A DNA stretch of 64,000 bases from Caulobacter endophyticus. GTDB taxonomy: Bacteria > Pseudomonadota > Alphaproteobacteria > Caulobacterales > Caulobacteraceae. Shown here one piece after another: positions 17,278 through 24,705 of the stretch (the first letter of the stretch is position 1; each line of letters begins with the position of its first letter). The notes beneath the pieces are model-generated. The model searched no databases. It was not told the DNA's origin and saw only the letters and a program-made list of their open reading frames with translations. The position numbers and the translations under genes are program-made. The stretch covers positions 22,232 through 86,231 of the forward strand of contig NZ_QDKQ01000076.1 in the NCBI RefSeq assembly GCF_003116815.1. Direction: 5' to 3'.

Positions 17278-18605
17278 CCGTCTACACCGTCATCAAGGCC
17301 ACCCCCGCCCCCAAGCCGGAAGTCGGCGAGGAGGGCGGTCCGGCCGTTACCATGCCCGGCGCCAACGGCGTGGACGTCGTCACCTTCGGCTGCCGCCTGA
17401 ACGCCTACGAGAGCGAGGCCATGCGCGCCCGCGCCGCCGCGGATGGTCTTTCGGACGCCGTGGTCTTCAACACCTGCGCGGTGACCAACGAGGCCGTGCG
17501 CCAGGCCCGACAGGCGATCCGCAAGGCCCGCCGCGAGCGCCCGGACGCGCGGATCATCGTCACCGGCTGCGCCGCCCAGATCGACCCGGCGGCCTTCGCC
17601 GCCATGCCGGAAGTCGACCTCGTGCTCGGCAACGCCGAGAAGGCCGCCCCCGGCGCCCTGGTCGAGACCACGGCCCGCGTGCGGGTCAACGACATCATGT
17701 CGGTCAAGGAGACCGCCGGTCACCTGATCGACGGCCTGAAGGACCGCGCCCGGGCCTATGTCGAGGTGCAGAACGGCTGCGATCACCGCTGCACCTTCTG
17801 CATCATCCCCTATGGCCGCGGAAACTCGCGCTCGGCCCCGGCCGGCGAAGTTGTCGAGCAGGTGCGCAAGCTGGCGGCGGAGGGTTATCGCGAGGTCGTG
17901 CTGACCGGCGTCGACGTCACCTCCTGGGGCGCCGACCTGCCGGGCGAGCCGACCCTGGGCCAGCTGGTGGGCCGCATCCTGCGCATGGTCCCCGACCTGC
18001 CCCGCCTGCGCCTGTCGTCGATCGACGCCGCCGAGATCGATCCGGATCTCCTGAAGCTGTTCGCCGAAGAGCCGCGTCTGATGCCGTACCTGCACCTTTC
18101 CTTGCAGGCTGGCGACGACCTGATCCTCAAGCGCATGAAGCGCCGGCACAATCGCACCGACGCGCTGAACCTGGTGGCCAGCGTACGGGCCGTGCGCCCG
18201 GACGTGGCCTTCGGCGCCGACCTGATCGCAGGCTTCCCGACCGAGAGCGAGGAAGCCTTCGAAAACACCGTCCGCCTCGTCGAGGAGGCGGGCCTGGCCT
18301 TCCTGCACGTCTTCCCCTACAGCGCCCGCCCCGGGACGCCGGCCGCGCGGATGCCGCCGGTCAAGGGTCCGGTGATCAAGGATCGCGCCCGCCGCCTGCG
18401 CGAGGCCGGCCAGCGCGGCCTGGAGCGCCACCTGCAATCGCAGGTCGGCCGCGTGCTGCCGGGCCTGGTCGAGCGCGACGGCCTGGCCCGGGCCGAGGAC
18501 TTCACCGAGATCGCCTTCACCGGCGAGGCGCCGGCCGGCGAGATCGTGGCCTTCCGGGTCACCGGCCATGACGGCGCCCGCGTGATCGCCGAGCGAGCGG
18601 CTTGA
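17274..18605 (+). CDS. mtaB: tRNA t6A37 methylthiotransferase
   Basis: A radical-SAM enzyme that adds a methylthio group to N6-threonylcarbamoyladenosine at position 37 of ANN-decoding tRNAs. The N-terminal UPF0004 domain has TFGCRLN, FNTCAVTN and VTGCAAQ, which supply the three Cys of the auxiliary cluster. The radical-SAM core has CDHRCTFC (CxxxCxxC), then YGRGNSRS. A C-terminal TRAM-like segment follows. The length is 443 aa; an internal ATG at 17352 would remove a Pro-rich head. It overlaps its neighbours by 4 nt on both sides. Confidence 0.93.
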   Translation: MTVYTVIKATPAPKPEVGEEGGPAVTMPGANGVDVVTFGCRLNAYESEAMRARAAADGLSDAVVFNTCAVTNEAVRQARQAIRKARRERPDARIIVTGCAAQIDPAAFAAMPEVDLVLGNAEKAAPGALVETTARVRVNDIMSVKETAGHLIDGLKDRARAYVEVQNGCDHRCTFCIIPYGRGNSRSAPAGEVVEQVRKLAAEGYREVVLTGVDVTSWGADLPGEPTLGQLVGRILRMVPDLPRLRLSSIDAAEIDPDLLKLFAEEPRLMPYLHLSLQAGDDLILKRMKRRHNRTDALNLVASVRAVRPDVAFGADLIAGFPTESEEAFENTVRLVEEAGLAFLHVFPYSARPGTPAARMPPVKGPVIKDRARRLREAGQRGLERHLQSQVGRVLPGLVERDGLARAEDFTEIAFTGEAPAGEIVAFRVTGHDGARVIAERAA

Positions 18606-19588
18606 GGCGCGTCCTCGCGGCCATCCTCGCGGCCATCCTCGCGGGTCTGCTCGCGGCGCCGATGGCCGCGCGGGCCGACGACGACGCGTCGGTGACCTTC
18701 AGCGTCATGACCTACAACGTCGCGGGCCTGCCGTGGCCGGTGAAGAAGGGTCGCGGCAAGGCCCTCCGGCAGATCGGCGACGAGCTGGCCAGGATGCGCG
18801 CCGCCGGAACCGAGCCCGACGTCGTGCTGATCCAGGAGGGTTTCCGCAAGGAGATCGGCGAGCTGATCGACCGCTCGGGCTACCCCTATGTGGCGCGCGG
18901 ACCCAAGCGCAAGCAGCGTGACGCCAGCCTTTGGGCCAAGGACGAGAAGCCCGACTATCGCCGCGTGGCCTATCGCTGGAAGGGCGAGGGGCTGGGCAAG
19001 TGGGGGTCAAGCGGCCTGTGGGTGCTGAGCAACCACCCGATCGAGAACGTGACCTCCCATGCCTATCGCTACTGCGCGGGCCTGGACTGCCTGGCCAACA
19101 AGGGCGTCATGCTGGTCAGCCTGAACGTGCCGGGCCTGCCGACCCCGGTCGAGGTGGCCGACACCCACCTCAATTCCAAGGGCGCCTCGCGCGTGCCCCG
19201 GTCTCGCAACCGCATGGCCCACCATCTGCAGGCCGACGAGTTCAAGCGCTTCATGGCCGCCGACCGTACGCCCGGCGCGCCGCTGATCGTCGGCGGCGAC
19301 TTCAACGTCATGCACGCGCCCGATCGCTTCGACTACGTGATGGCCGACTATCCGTTCGAGGTGGTCAGCCGCTGGTGCCACAACCTGCCGGGCGCCTGCG
19401 ACACCCAGATCTCCTACGACGGCGACGCGCCCTGGCTCGACACCCAGGACCTGATCGGCTTTCTCGACGGCGACAAGGTGGACGTCACGCCCACGCGGGT
19501 GGAGGCCACCTTCGACGGCGCCAGGGAGCCGGTGCTGTCGGACCACGATGGCTATCACGTGACCTTCCAGCTGACGCCGAAGACCTAG
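18602..19588 (+). CDS. Exported endonuclease/exonuclease/phosphatase (EEP) family protein
   Basis: A 328-aa protein of the DNase I/sphingomyelinase-like superfamily. The signal peptide (about residues 1-25) includes a direct 12-bp DNA repeat that encodes LAAILAAI. The core motifs are MTYNVAG, VVLIQEG (metal-binding Glu), DTHLNSKG, GGDFNV and LSDHDGYHV with the terminal catalytic His. A Cys-rich insert (CAGLDCLANK) and WCHNLPGACD suggest disulfides in the periplasm. It could be a phosphodiesterase, nuclease or sphingomyelinase; the substrate is not determined. The TTG start overlaps the mtaB stop (TTGA); no better in-frame start gives a full signal peptide. Confidence 0.85.
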   Translation: MRRVLAAILAAILAGLLAAPMAARADDDASVTFSVMTYNVAGLPWPVKKGRGKALRQIGDELARMRAAGTEPDVVLIQEGFRKEIGELIDRSGYPYVARGPKRKQRDASLWAKDEKPDYRRVAYRWKGEGLGKWGSSGLWVLSNHPIENVTSHAYRYCAGLDCLANKGVMLVSLNVPGLPTPVEVADTHLNSKGASRVPRSRNRMAHHLQADEFKRFMAADRTPGAPLIVGGDFNVMHAPDRFDYVMADYPFEVVSRWCHNLPGACDTQISYDGDAPWLDTQDLIGFLDGDKVDVTPTRVEATFDGAREPVLSDHDGYHVTFQLTPKT

Positions 19589-19591
19589 CGG

Positions 19592-20002
19592 CTATCGCCG
19601 GCCGCCGCGGCCATTGCCGCCCTCGACCCCGCCGCGTGCGCGCAGCAGGTCGCCCAGGGAGGCGCCGTCGATGGTGCAGCGGGCCACCACGCGGTCGTAG
19701 GAGTGCTTGATCGCCCGGCATTGCAGGTACTGCCGCCAGACTACGTCCTCGAGCATGGTCTTGGCGGCCCGGCCGCCGGCCGAATGCAGCTCGGGCGCGT
19801 AGAAGTCGGAGATCCGCACCTCGATCCAGGTGGCGGGATTGCCGCTCTTGCCCACGCACAGGCTGTCGCCGTCGCCGACATAGCGCACCGGACCATCGAA
19901 GCGCGCGCCGGGCGCGGGCAGGGCGCCTTCGCACGGATCTGCCAGGGCGAGGGCGGGCGCGGCCAGGAACGCCGTCGCCAGGATCAGTCGCCATCCTTTC
20001 AT
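19592..20002 (-). CDS. Exported thermonuclease-like (SNase-fold) protein
   Basis: A 136-aa protein with signal peptide MKGWRLILATAFLAAPALALA. The mature part resembles the staphylococcal nuclease fold (YVGDGDSLCV, then IEVRISDFYAPE), where an Asp pair binds calcium in active enzymes. The Arg after DGDS in canonical nucleases is not clearly present, so activity is uncertain. A GGAGGG Shine-Dalgarno sits just before ATG 20002, which I prefer to the upstream start at 20065. It ends in a Gly/Arg-rich tail and is convergent with the EEP gene, 3 nt apart. Confidence 0.72.
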   Translation of the reverse strand: MKGWRLILATAFLAAPALALADPCEGALPAPGARFDGPVRYVGDGDSLCVGKSGNPATWIEVRISDFYAPELHSAGGRAAKTMLEDVVWRQYLQCRAIKHSYDRVVARCTIDGASLGDLLRARGGVEGGNGRGGRR

Positions 20003-20169
20003 CGAACCCTCCGACTTGCGCGGGAGGAATCGGTACGCTCTATCGAAGCGGTTGTATTTTCTCACGATTTACTAACTCGAACGCATTACTGGGTCGGTTG
20101 GACACTGCGTTGGGCCTTGCTGTCACGCGGGATCTCGCCTCTTTTGCCGCCCTGCTTTTGGAGGGGATC

Positions 20170-20604
20170 ATGGGCTTGAGCGGCGGCTGCCAGTGCGGCG
20201 CGGTGCGGTTCCGGGCGGAGGGCCAGCCTGGGCGGGCCTCCATCTGCCATTGCCGCATGTGCCAGAAGGCGTTCGGCGGCCCGTTCGGGGCGTTGGTGAC
20301 CGTGAACCAAGCCGACCTGACCTGGACACGGGGCGAGCGCGCGACCTTCCAGAGCTCCGACGCGATCCGCCGCGGCTTCTGCGCCGCCTGCGGCACGCCG
20401 CTGACCTATGAGTGGAGCCAGGAGAAGATCGACCTGGCGGTCTTCGCCTTCGACGATCCGTCGGCGGTGGAGCCCATCGTGCAGTTGGCGATCGAAACCC
20501 GGCCAGCCTGGATGGAGCGCCTGGCCGACATGCCGGTGCGCCCGCCGATGGGCGGATCGGCGAGCCCCGTCGACAGCCGGCAGCATCCTGATCGGGATAC
20601 GTGA
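20170..20604 (+). CDS. GFA family (glutathione-dependent formaldehyde-activating enzyme-like) protein
   Basis: A 144-aa zinc-binding protein of the GFA/CENP-V family. The paired Cys motifs are visible: GGCQCGAVRF, CHCRMCQKAFG and FCAACGTPLTY. Some members activate formaldehyde with glutathione, but most are uncharacterised, so the substrate is unknown. A GAGGGG Shine-Dalgarno supports ATG 20170 over the upstream start. The final 15 residues are charged and probably disordered. It is convergent with the TRIC-type channel gene. Confidence 0.85.
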   Translation: MGLSGGCQCGAVRFRAEGQPGRASICHCRMCQKAFGGPFGALVTVNQADLTWTRGERATFQSSDAIRRGFCAACGTPLTYEWSQEKIDLAVFAFDDPSAVEPIVQLAIETRPAWMERLADMPVRPPMGGSASPVDSRQHPDRDT

Positions 20605-20614
20605 ACGCAAACTC

Positions 20615-20635
20615 CTCCCTGGCTTCGCGAGGGAG
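20615..20635. terminator. Stem-loop between convergent genes
   Basis: CTCCCT (20615-20620) pairs with AGGGAG (20630-20635) around a TTCG-containing loop. It lies between the GFA and TRIC stop codons and resembles a degenerate copy of the intergenic repeat. There is no T-run. Confidence 0.35.
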
Positions 20636-20637
20636 AG

Positions 20638-21267
20638 CTACTGGCTCTTCTCTTCCCCGCCCATGAACCCCGGCAGGCTCCAGCCCAGCTTGATGGCGCC
20701 GGCGCGCAGGCAGAAGGCCGCCGTGAAGCCCGCGATCCCGGCCGGCCAGAACGGCACGCGCCACCACTGCAGGATGGCGAACACGGCCGCGCCAAGGAGG
20801 GCGGCGGTGATGTAGATCTCGCGGCGCAGCAGCAGGTTCGGCTCCTCCGCCAGCACGTCGCGCACCACCCCGCCGAAGGCCGTGGTGAGCACGCCCATGA
20901 TCACCGAAGTGAAGGGATGCACGCCCAGGCTCAGGGCCTTGGCCGTGCCGACCACGGCGTAGGCGGCCATGCCCAGGGCGTCGAGCCACAGCAGGGCCCG
21001 GAACCGCCAGCCCCGCTGGCCCAGCAGCCAGATCACCAGGGCCGCGGCCAGGCAGGCCAGGATATAGCCCGGCCGCTGGATCCAGAACACAGGCGCGCCG
21101 ATCAGCAGGTCGCGCAGCGTGCCGCCGCCCACGCCGGTGATCGCGGCGAAGAAACCGAAGGTGATGATGTCGTGCTTTCGCCGCGCGGCCGCCAGCGCGC
21201 CGGTCGCGCCGAACACGGCGGCGGCGGCGTAGTCGAGCCAGAAAAGGGCGGCGGCCAAGGGATCCAT
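20638..21267 (-). CDS. TRIC-type cation channel (UPF0126/YicG family)
   Basis: A 209-aa polytopic inner-membrane protein with about seven hydrophobic helices. It has the two repeated halves typical of UPF0126: FFAAITGVGGGTLRDLL near residue 40 and GVLTTAFGGVVRDVL near residue 125. The Gly-rich kink plus RD signature defines prokaryotic trimeric intracellular cation channels, which conduct monovalent cations. The physiological role here is unknown. It is divergent from ftsY. Confidence 0.9.
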   Translation of the reverse strand: MDPLAAALFWLDYAAAAVFGATGALAAARRKHDIITFGFFAAITGVGGGTLRDLLIGAPVFWIQRPGYILACLAAALVIWLLGQRGWRFRALLWLDALGMAAYAVVGTAKALSLGVHPFTSVIMGVLTTAFGGVVRDVLAEEPNLLLRREIYITAALLGAAVFAILQWWRVPFWPAGIAGFTAAFCLRAGAIKLGWSLPGFMGGEEKSQ

Positions 21268-21329
21268 GTTCTCTAAACGCCATGGTCGGAGCCCAAGCGC
21301 AACCGTTCCACCGTCGCCGCGCTAACCTC

Positions 21330-21341
21330 GAATCGTGAATC
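21330..21341. promoter_or_regulatory. Two close GANTC sites upstream of ftsY
   Basis: GAATC at 21330-21334 and GAATC at 21337-21341 lie 40-50 nt before the ftsY ATG. They are candidate CcrM methylation sites that could link ftsY expression to replication; this is inferred from Caulobacter biology. Confidence 0.4.
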
Positions 21342-21381
21342 TCTTCTTCACTTTTCCCGCCGGGTCGCTACAGGAGCGCGG

Positions 21382-22323
21382 ATGAGCGAAAAGCCCTCGC
21401 AGAAACAAGGCTGGTTCCAGCGTCTCACGGCCGGCCTCACCCGGTCGTCGCAGGCGATGACCGAGCAGGTGACCGGCGCCTTCACCAAGAAGCCGCTGGA
21501 CCAGGAACAGCTGGACGCGCTGGAGGAGATGCTGATCGAGGCGGACCTGGGTCCGCAGATCGCCGCCCGCATCACCGACGCCTTCGGCAAGGCCCGCTTC
21601 GGCAAGGCCTCCAGCGACCGCGAGGTCAAGGAAGCCCTGGCCGAGCTGATCACCGCCGAGCTGGCCGACCGCGAAGGCCGCTTCGATCCGCTCGACGGTC
21701 CGCGCCCCTATGTCGTGCTGTTCATCGGCGTCAACGGCTCGGGCAAGACCACCACCCTGGGCAAGATCGCCGCCGACCTGACCGAGAAAGGCGCCCGCGT
21801 CCTGATCGCCGCCGGCGACACCTTCCGCGCCGCCGCCGTCGAGCAGCTGAAGGTGTGGGCCGACCGGGCCGGCGCCGACTTCATGTCCAAGCCCACCGGC
21901 AGCGACGCCGCCGCCCTTGCCTTCGAGGCCGTCGAGCGGGCCAAGGCCGAGGGCTACGACGTCGTCCTGATCGACACCGCCGGCCGCCTGCAGAACAAGC
22001 AGGGCCTGATGGACGAGCTCCTGAAGGTCATCCGCGTGGTCAAGAAGGTCGATCCCGACTACCCGCACGAGACCCTGCTGGTGCTCGACGCCACGGTCGG
22101 CCGCAACGCCCTTGCCCAGGAAAAGGTGTTCGGCAACAGCGTCGGCGTTTCGGGCATCGTCATGACCAAGCTGGACGGCACCGCCCGCGGCGGCGTGCTG
22201 ATCCCCGTCGCCCGCGCCTCCGACAGTCCGATCAAGCTGATCGGCGTCGGCGAGGGCGTCGACGACCTGCAGCCGTTCGACGCGCGCGCCTTCTCGCGTT
22301 CGCTGGTCGGCCTGGAGGACTGA
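21382..22323 (+). CDS. ftsY: Signal recognition particle receptor FtsY
   Basis: The SRP receptor GTPase that delivers ribosome-nascent chain complexes to the Sec translocon. At 313 aa it has only a short N-terminal A region (starting MSEKPSQKQGWFQRL, with a basic amphipathic helix for membrane contact), then N and G domains. The GTPase motifs are GVNGSGKTTTLGKIA (G1), DTFRAAAVEQL, DTAGRLQNK (G3) and TKLDGTARGG (G4). yciB follows 4 nt after its stop, so the two are probably co-transcribed. Confidence 0.97.
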   Translation: MSEKPSQKQGWFQRLTAGLTRSSQAMTEQVTGAFTKKPLDQEQLDALEEMLIEADLGPQIAARITDAFGKARFGKASSDREVKEALAELITAELADREGRFDPLDGPRPYVVLFIGVNGSGKTTTLGKIAADLTEKGARVLIAAGDTFRAAAVEQLKVWADRAGADFMSKPTGSDAAALAFEAVERAKAEGYDVVLIDTAGRLQNKQGLMDELLKVIRVVKKVDPDYPHETLLVLDATVGRNALAQEKVFGNSVGVSGIVMTKLDGTARGGVLIPVARASDSPIKLIGVGEGVDDLQPFDARAFSRSLVGLED

Positions 22324-22327
22324 TCCC

Positions 22328-22936
22328 GTGACGCAGCCCACCTCCGAAGCCAAGAAGAAGTCCGCCTGGGTGCGCACCGCCGTCGACTACGGCGCGCCGA
22401 TCGCCTTCGCCGTCACCTATTTCGTCACCAAGAACTTCCAGACCGCCACCTGGGTGCTGGTCGCCGCCTCGGCCCTGGCCCTGGCCGTCGGCTACGCCGT
22501 CGAACGGCGGGTGGCCCTGCTGCCGCTGTTCTCGGGCGTCATGGCCCTGGTGTTCGGGGTGCTGGGCCTCGTTTTCCACAGCGACGTGTTCGTGAAGATC
22601 AAGGTCACCGTCGTGAACGGCGCCCTGGCGGCCTTCATGGTCGGCGGCGTGTTCCTGGGCCGCGCGCCGCTGAAGGCGCTGATGGGCGAGGCGCTGCACA
22701 TGTCGGACGCCGCCTGGCGGACCCTGACCCTGCGCTATGGCGGCTATTTCGCCCTGGCGGCCATCGCCAACGAAGTGGTGCGCCTGACCCAGGACACCCC
22801 CACCTGGGTGAAGTTCCGCATCGCCCTGCTGCCGCTGGCGATCGTCTTCTCACTGACCCAGACGCCCTTCATCATGAAGCACATGGCCAAGCCGGACGAC
22901 CAGAAGACCCCCGAGCCGCCCGACGCCGGCTTCTGA
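22328..22936 (+). CDS. yciB: Inner membrane-spanning protein YciB (septation protein A family)
   Basis: A 202-aa polytopic membrane protein of the YciB/IspZ family, implicated in cell-envelope synthesis and septation. About five hydrophobic helices are visible, with typical segments (GAPIAFAVTYFVTKNFQTATW, WRTLTLRYGGYFALAAIANEV). The N-terminus is short and basic and the C-terminus is Pro/Asp-rich. The GTG start follows the ftsY stop by 4 nt. Confidence 0.9.
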   Translation: MTQPTSEAKKKSAWVRTAVDYGAPIAFAVTYFVTKNFQTATWVLVAASALALAVGYAVERRVALLPLFSGVMALVFGVLGLVFHSDVFVKIKVTVVNGALAAFMVGGVFLGRAPLKALMGEALHMSDAAWRTLTLRYGGYFALAAIANEVVRLTQDTPTWVKFRIALLPLAIVFSLTQTPFIMKHMAKPDDQKTPEPPDAGF

Positions 22937-22949
22937 TCCGCCTGCGACG

Positions 22950-22989
22950 CCCCTCAGTCGCTTCGCGACAGCTCCCCAAAGGGAAGCAT
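22950..22989. repeat. Palindromic intergenic repeat unit
   Basis: CCCCTCAGTCGC, a TTC loop, then GCGACAGCTCCCC, an AAA loop and GGGAAGC form two adjacent hairpins. The layout matches the units near 4.3 kb and 34.1 kb. It lies just past the yciB stop. Confidence 0.65.
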
Positions 22990-23072
22990 CTACCGACCAC
23001 GGACCATCTGTCGTCAAACCGACGCGTTGGCGTGCTAGCTGGACGTCCGTCAGCGGAAATGGGGCGGACGAC

Positions 23073-23642
23073 ATGGCCAAGCACAAGAGTGACAAGGGCG
23101 CAACGCGCGAGGTCGGGGTGCTGGACCGCTCGCCCAGCCACCTGCTGCACCGGGTGCTGCAGACCGCCCTCGACATCTATGTGGAAGAGACCGGCGCCGG
23201 CGGAATCACCCAGCGCCAGTTCGCGGTTCTGGCCGCCGTGGCCCAGCATGAGGGCGTCACCCAGACGGGCCTGGTGAAGGCCACCGGCATCGACCGCTCG
23301 ACCCTGGCCGACATGGTCGCCCGGATGATCGCCAAGGGCCACCTGGAACGTCAGCGTTCGGAACAGGACGCCCGCGCCAACTCCGTGCGCCTTACCGAGG
23401 CCGGCCGCCTGATCCTGGAAGAGAGCCTGCCGCGCGTGGCCGCCGCCGACGCCCGCATCCTGTCGCTGCTGAAGGCCAGCAAGCGCGACGGCTTCCTCGA
23501 CCTGCTGGCCGAGATGGCCGCTGTCGACCTGACCGCGCCCCGTCCCGAGCCGAAGGTCAAGAAGCCCAAGGCCGAAAAGGCCGACAAGCCGAAAAAGGAA
23601 AAGAAGGCCAAGAAGGACAAGGACGCCAAGAAGGCGGCCTGA
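23073..23642 (+). CDS. MarR family transcriptional regulator with lysine-rich tail
   Basis: A 189-aa winged-helix regulator. The MarR domain spans about residues 10-150: ITQRQFAVLAAVAQHEGVTQTGL, then the recognition helix region IDRSTLADMVARMIAKGHLER and the wing (QRSEQDARANSVRLTEAG). The last ~35 residues are almost all Lys, Ala, Pro and Asp (KKPKAEKADKPKKEKKAKK), an unusual histone-H1-like extension that could add non-specific DNA binding. MarR proteins usually repress nearby genes in response to small phenolic ligands; neither target nor ligand can be read here. Confidence 0.88.
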   Translation: MAKHKSDKGATREVGVLDRSPSHLLHRVLQTALDIYVEETGAGGITQRQFAVLAAVAQHEGVTQTGLVKATGIDRSTLADMVARMIAKGHLERQRSEQDARANSVRLTEAGRLILEESLPRVAAADARILSLLKASKRDGFLDLLAEMAAVDLTAPRPEPKVKKPKAEKADKPKKEKKAKKDKDAKKAA

Positions 23643-23804
23643 TCCCGGCTTTCATCCCGCCCCTTGCGCGAAACCTCCGCTGTCCGGCGGCGTTCCTCTC
23701 AGCCCCAACCTGAACGGCCCTTCATCGCAGCGCCGGAAAACGGCCCTTCCATGGCCTTTCCCGCGACGCGCGCACAGGGCAAAGGTGGAGGTGAAGGAGT
23801 TCGC

Positions 23805-24455
23805 ATGACGCAGACCACTACGAACCGTCGCACCCTGATCGCCGCCGGCGGCGCGGGCCTGATGGCCGCCGCCTTCGGCATGCCGGCGCTGGCCCAGGAG
23901 CTGTCGGACGAGGACAAGGCGCTGATCGCCAGGGCCACGGCCTATATCCAGGGCCTGACCAACGCCAAGGGCCGCTTCGTCCAGACCGATCCGCGCGGCG
24001 TGACCACCCAGGGCACCCTGTGGCTGCAGCGTCCGGGCAAGGCCCGCTTCGAGTACGATGGCCCCAACGGCCTGCTGGTCGTCAGCAACGGCAACAACGT
24101 CAACATCTTCGACAGTCGCCTGAAGACCTTCGAAAGCTATCCGCTGAGCCGCACGCCCCTGGCCTTGCTGCTGGCGCGCGAAGTGCGCCTGGATCGCGGC
24201 GTGAAGATCACCAGCGTGCGCAAGCTGGCCGACGGCTTCACGATCGTCGCCCAGGACGCGCGCCGCCAGACCCTGGGCCGGCTGGAAATGAACTTCAGCA
24301 GCGAACCCGAGCTGATCGGCTGGACCATCAGTGACGTGAAGGGCGGCCAGACCCGCGTGCGGCTGTCGGGCCTGGAGAAGGTTGGAGCCATCGATCCCAA
24401 GCTGTTCGTGCTGACCGATCCGCGCCGCCGCACCGGCAAGCCGGCCACCGGCTGA
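23805..24455 (+). CDS. lolA: Outer-membrane lipoprotein carrier protein LolA
   Basis: LolA ferries lipoproteins across the periplasm from LolCDE to the outer membrane. The 216-aa product has an RR-containing signal sequence (NRRTLIAAGGAGLMAAAFG, cleavage near ALA/QE), possibly Tat-type. The mature protein has the LolA pattern: KGRFVQTDPRG, GTLWLQRPGKARFEYD, LLVVSNGNNVNIFD, then PLALLLAR. A strong GGAGGTGAAGGAG Shine-Dalgarno supports ATG 23805 over an upstream frame extension. Confidence 0.92.
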   Translation: MTQTTTNRRTLIAAGGAGLMAAAFGMPALAQELSDEDKALIARATAYIQGLTNAKGRFVQTDPRGVTTQGTLWLQRPGKARFEYDGPNGLLVVSNGNNVNIFDSRLKTFESYPLSRTPLALLLAREVRLDRGVKITSVRKLADGFTIVAQDARRQTLGRLEMNFSSEPELIGWTISDVKGGQTRVRLSGLEKVGAIDPKLFVLTDPRRRTGKPATG

Positions 24456-24475
24456 CACCGTGCGAGCCGGTCGGT

Positions 24476-24492
24476 TTGTGACATTCTCACAA
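24476..24492. promoter_or_regulatory. TTGTGA-N5-TCACAA palindrome
   Basis: A perfect 6-bp inverted repeat with a 5-bp spacer lies 26 bp upstream of a TTGACT hexamer. It looks like an operator of the CRP/FNR type, although those normally have N6 or N4 spacing, so the regulator is unknown. Confidence 0.4.
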
Positions 24493-24518
24493 CATGCAAT
24501 AGATAAGCTGTTTTTCAC

Positions 24519-24549
24519 TTGACTAAAAGTTTCTGCGTGGCACTTTTAT
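24519..24549 (+). promoter_or_regulatory. Candidate sigma-70 promoter for the small RNA or xthA leader
   Basis: TTGACT (24519-24524) and TTTTAT (24544-24549) are 19 bp apart in an A+T-rich stretch. The spacing is a little long. Transcription would start near 24556. Confidence 0.4.
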
Positions 24550-24555
24550 CACGCA

Positions 24556-24672
24556 TGGCGATGAGCGCCCGACCCGCTCTTCGCAAACCGTGCCGGATCT
24601 ATCCCCTCCCGGCGGCGGCATGAGAGACCTGACTTTCGCCCGGACGCCTCGCGTGTCCGGGCGTTTTTCTTT
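24556..24672 (+). ncRNA. Candidate small regulatory RNA (about 115 nt)
   Basis: Between the candidate promoter and a strong terminator lies a 115-nt stretch with no credible ORF. It contains CCCCTCCC at 24603-24610, an anti-Shine-Dalgarno-like motif in a position that could be unpaired. Several alphaproteobacterial sRNAs use such C/U-rich motifs to pair with ribosome binding sites. It could instead be an attenuator or leader of xthA, whose ATG is 34 nt past the terminator. The family is not recognised. Confidence 0.45.
24637..24668 (+). terminator. Strong rho-independent terminator upstream of xthA
   Basis: CGCCCGGAC (24637-24645) pairs with GTCCGGGCG (24655-24663), with further GC closing inside, followed directly by TTTTT and CTTT. 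Confidence 0.85.
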
Positions 24673-24705
24673 GTGGTCGGCGTGCGGTGCAGGTAGGGGA
24701 GCGGC

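Noticed and set aside
18602..18650. Short direct repeat CTCGCGGCCATC in the EEP gene as a phase-variation tract
   Set aside because: Only two perfect 12-bp copies, in frame, and in a signal peptide where Leu-Ala-Ala-Ile repetition is expected.
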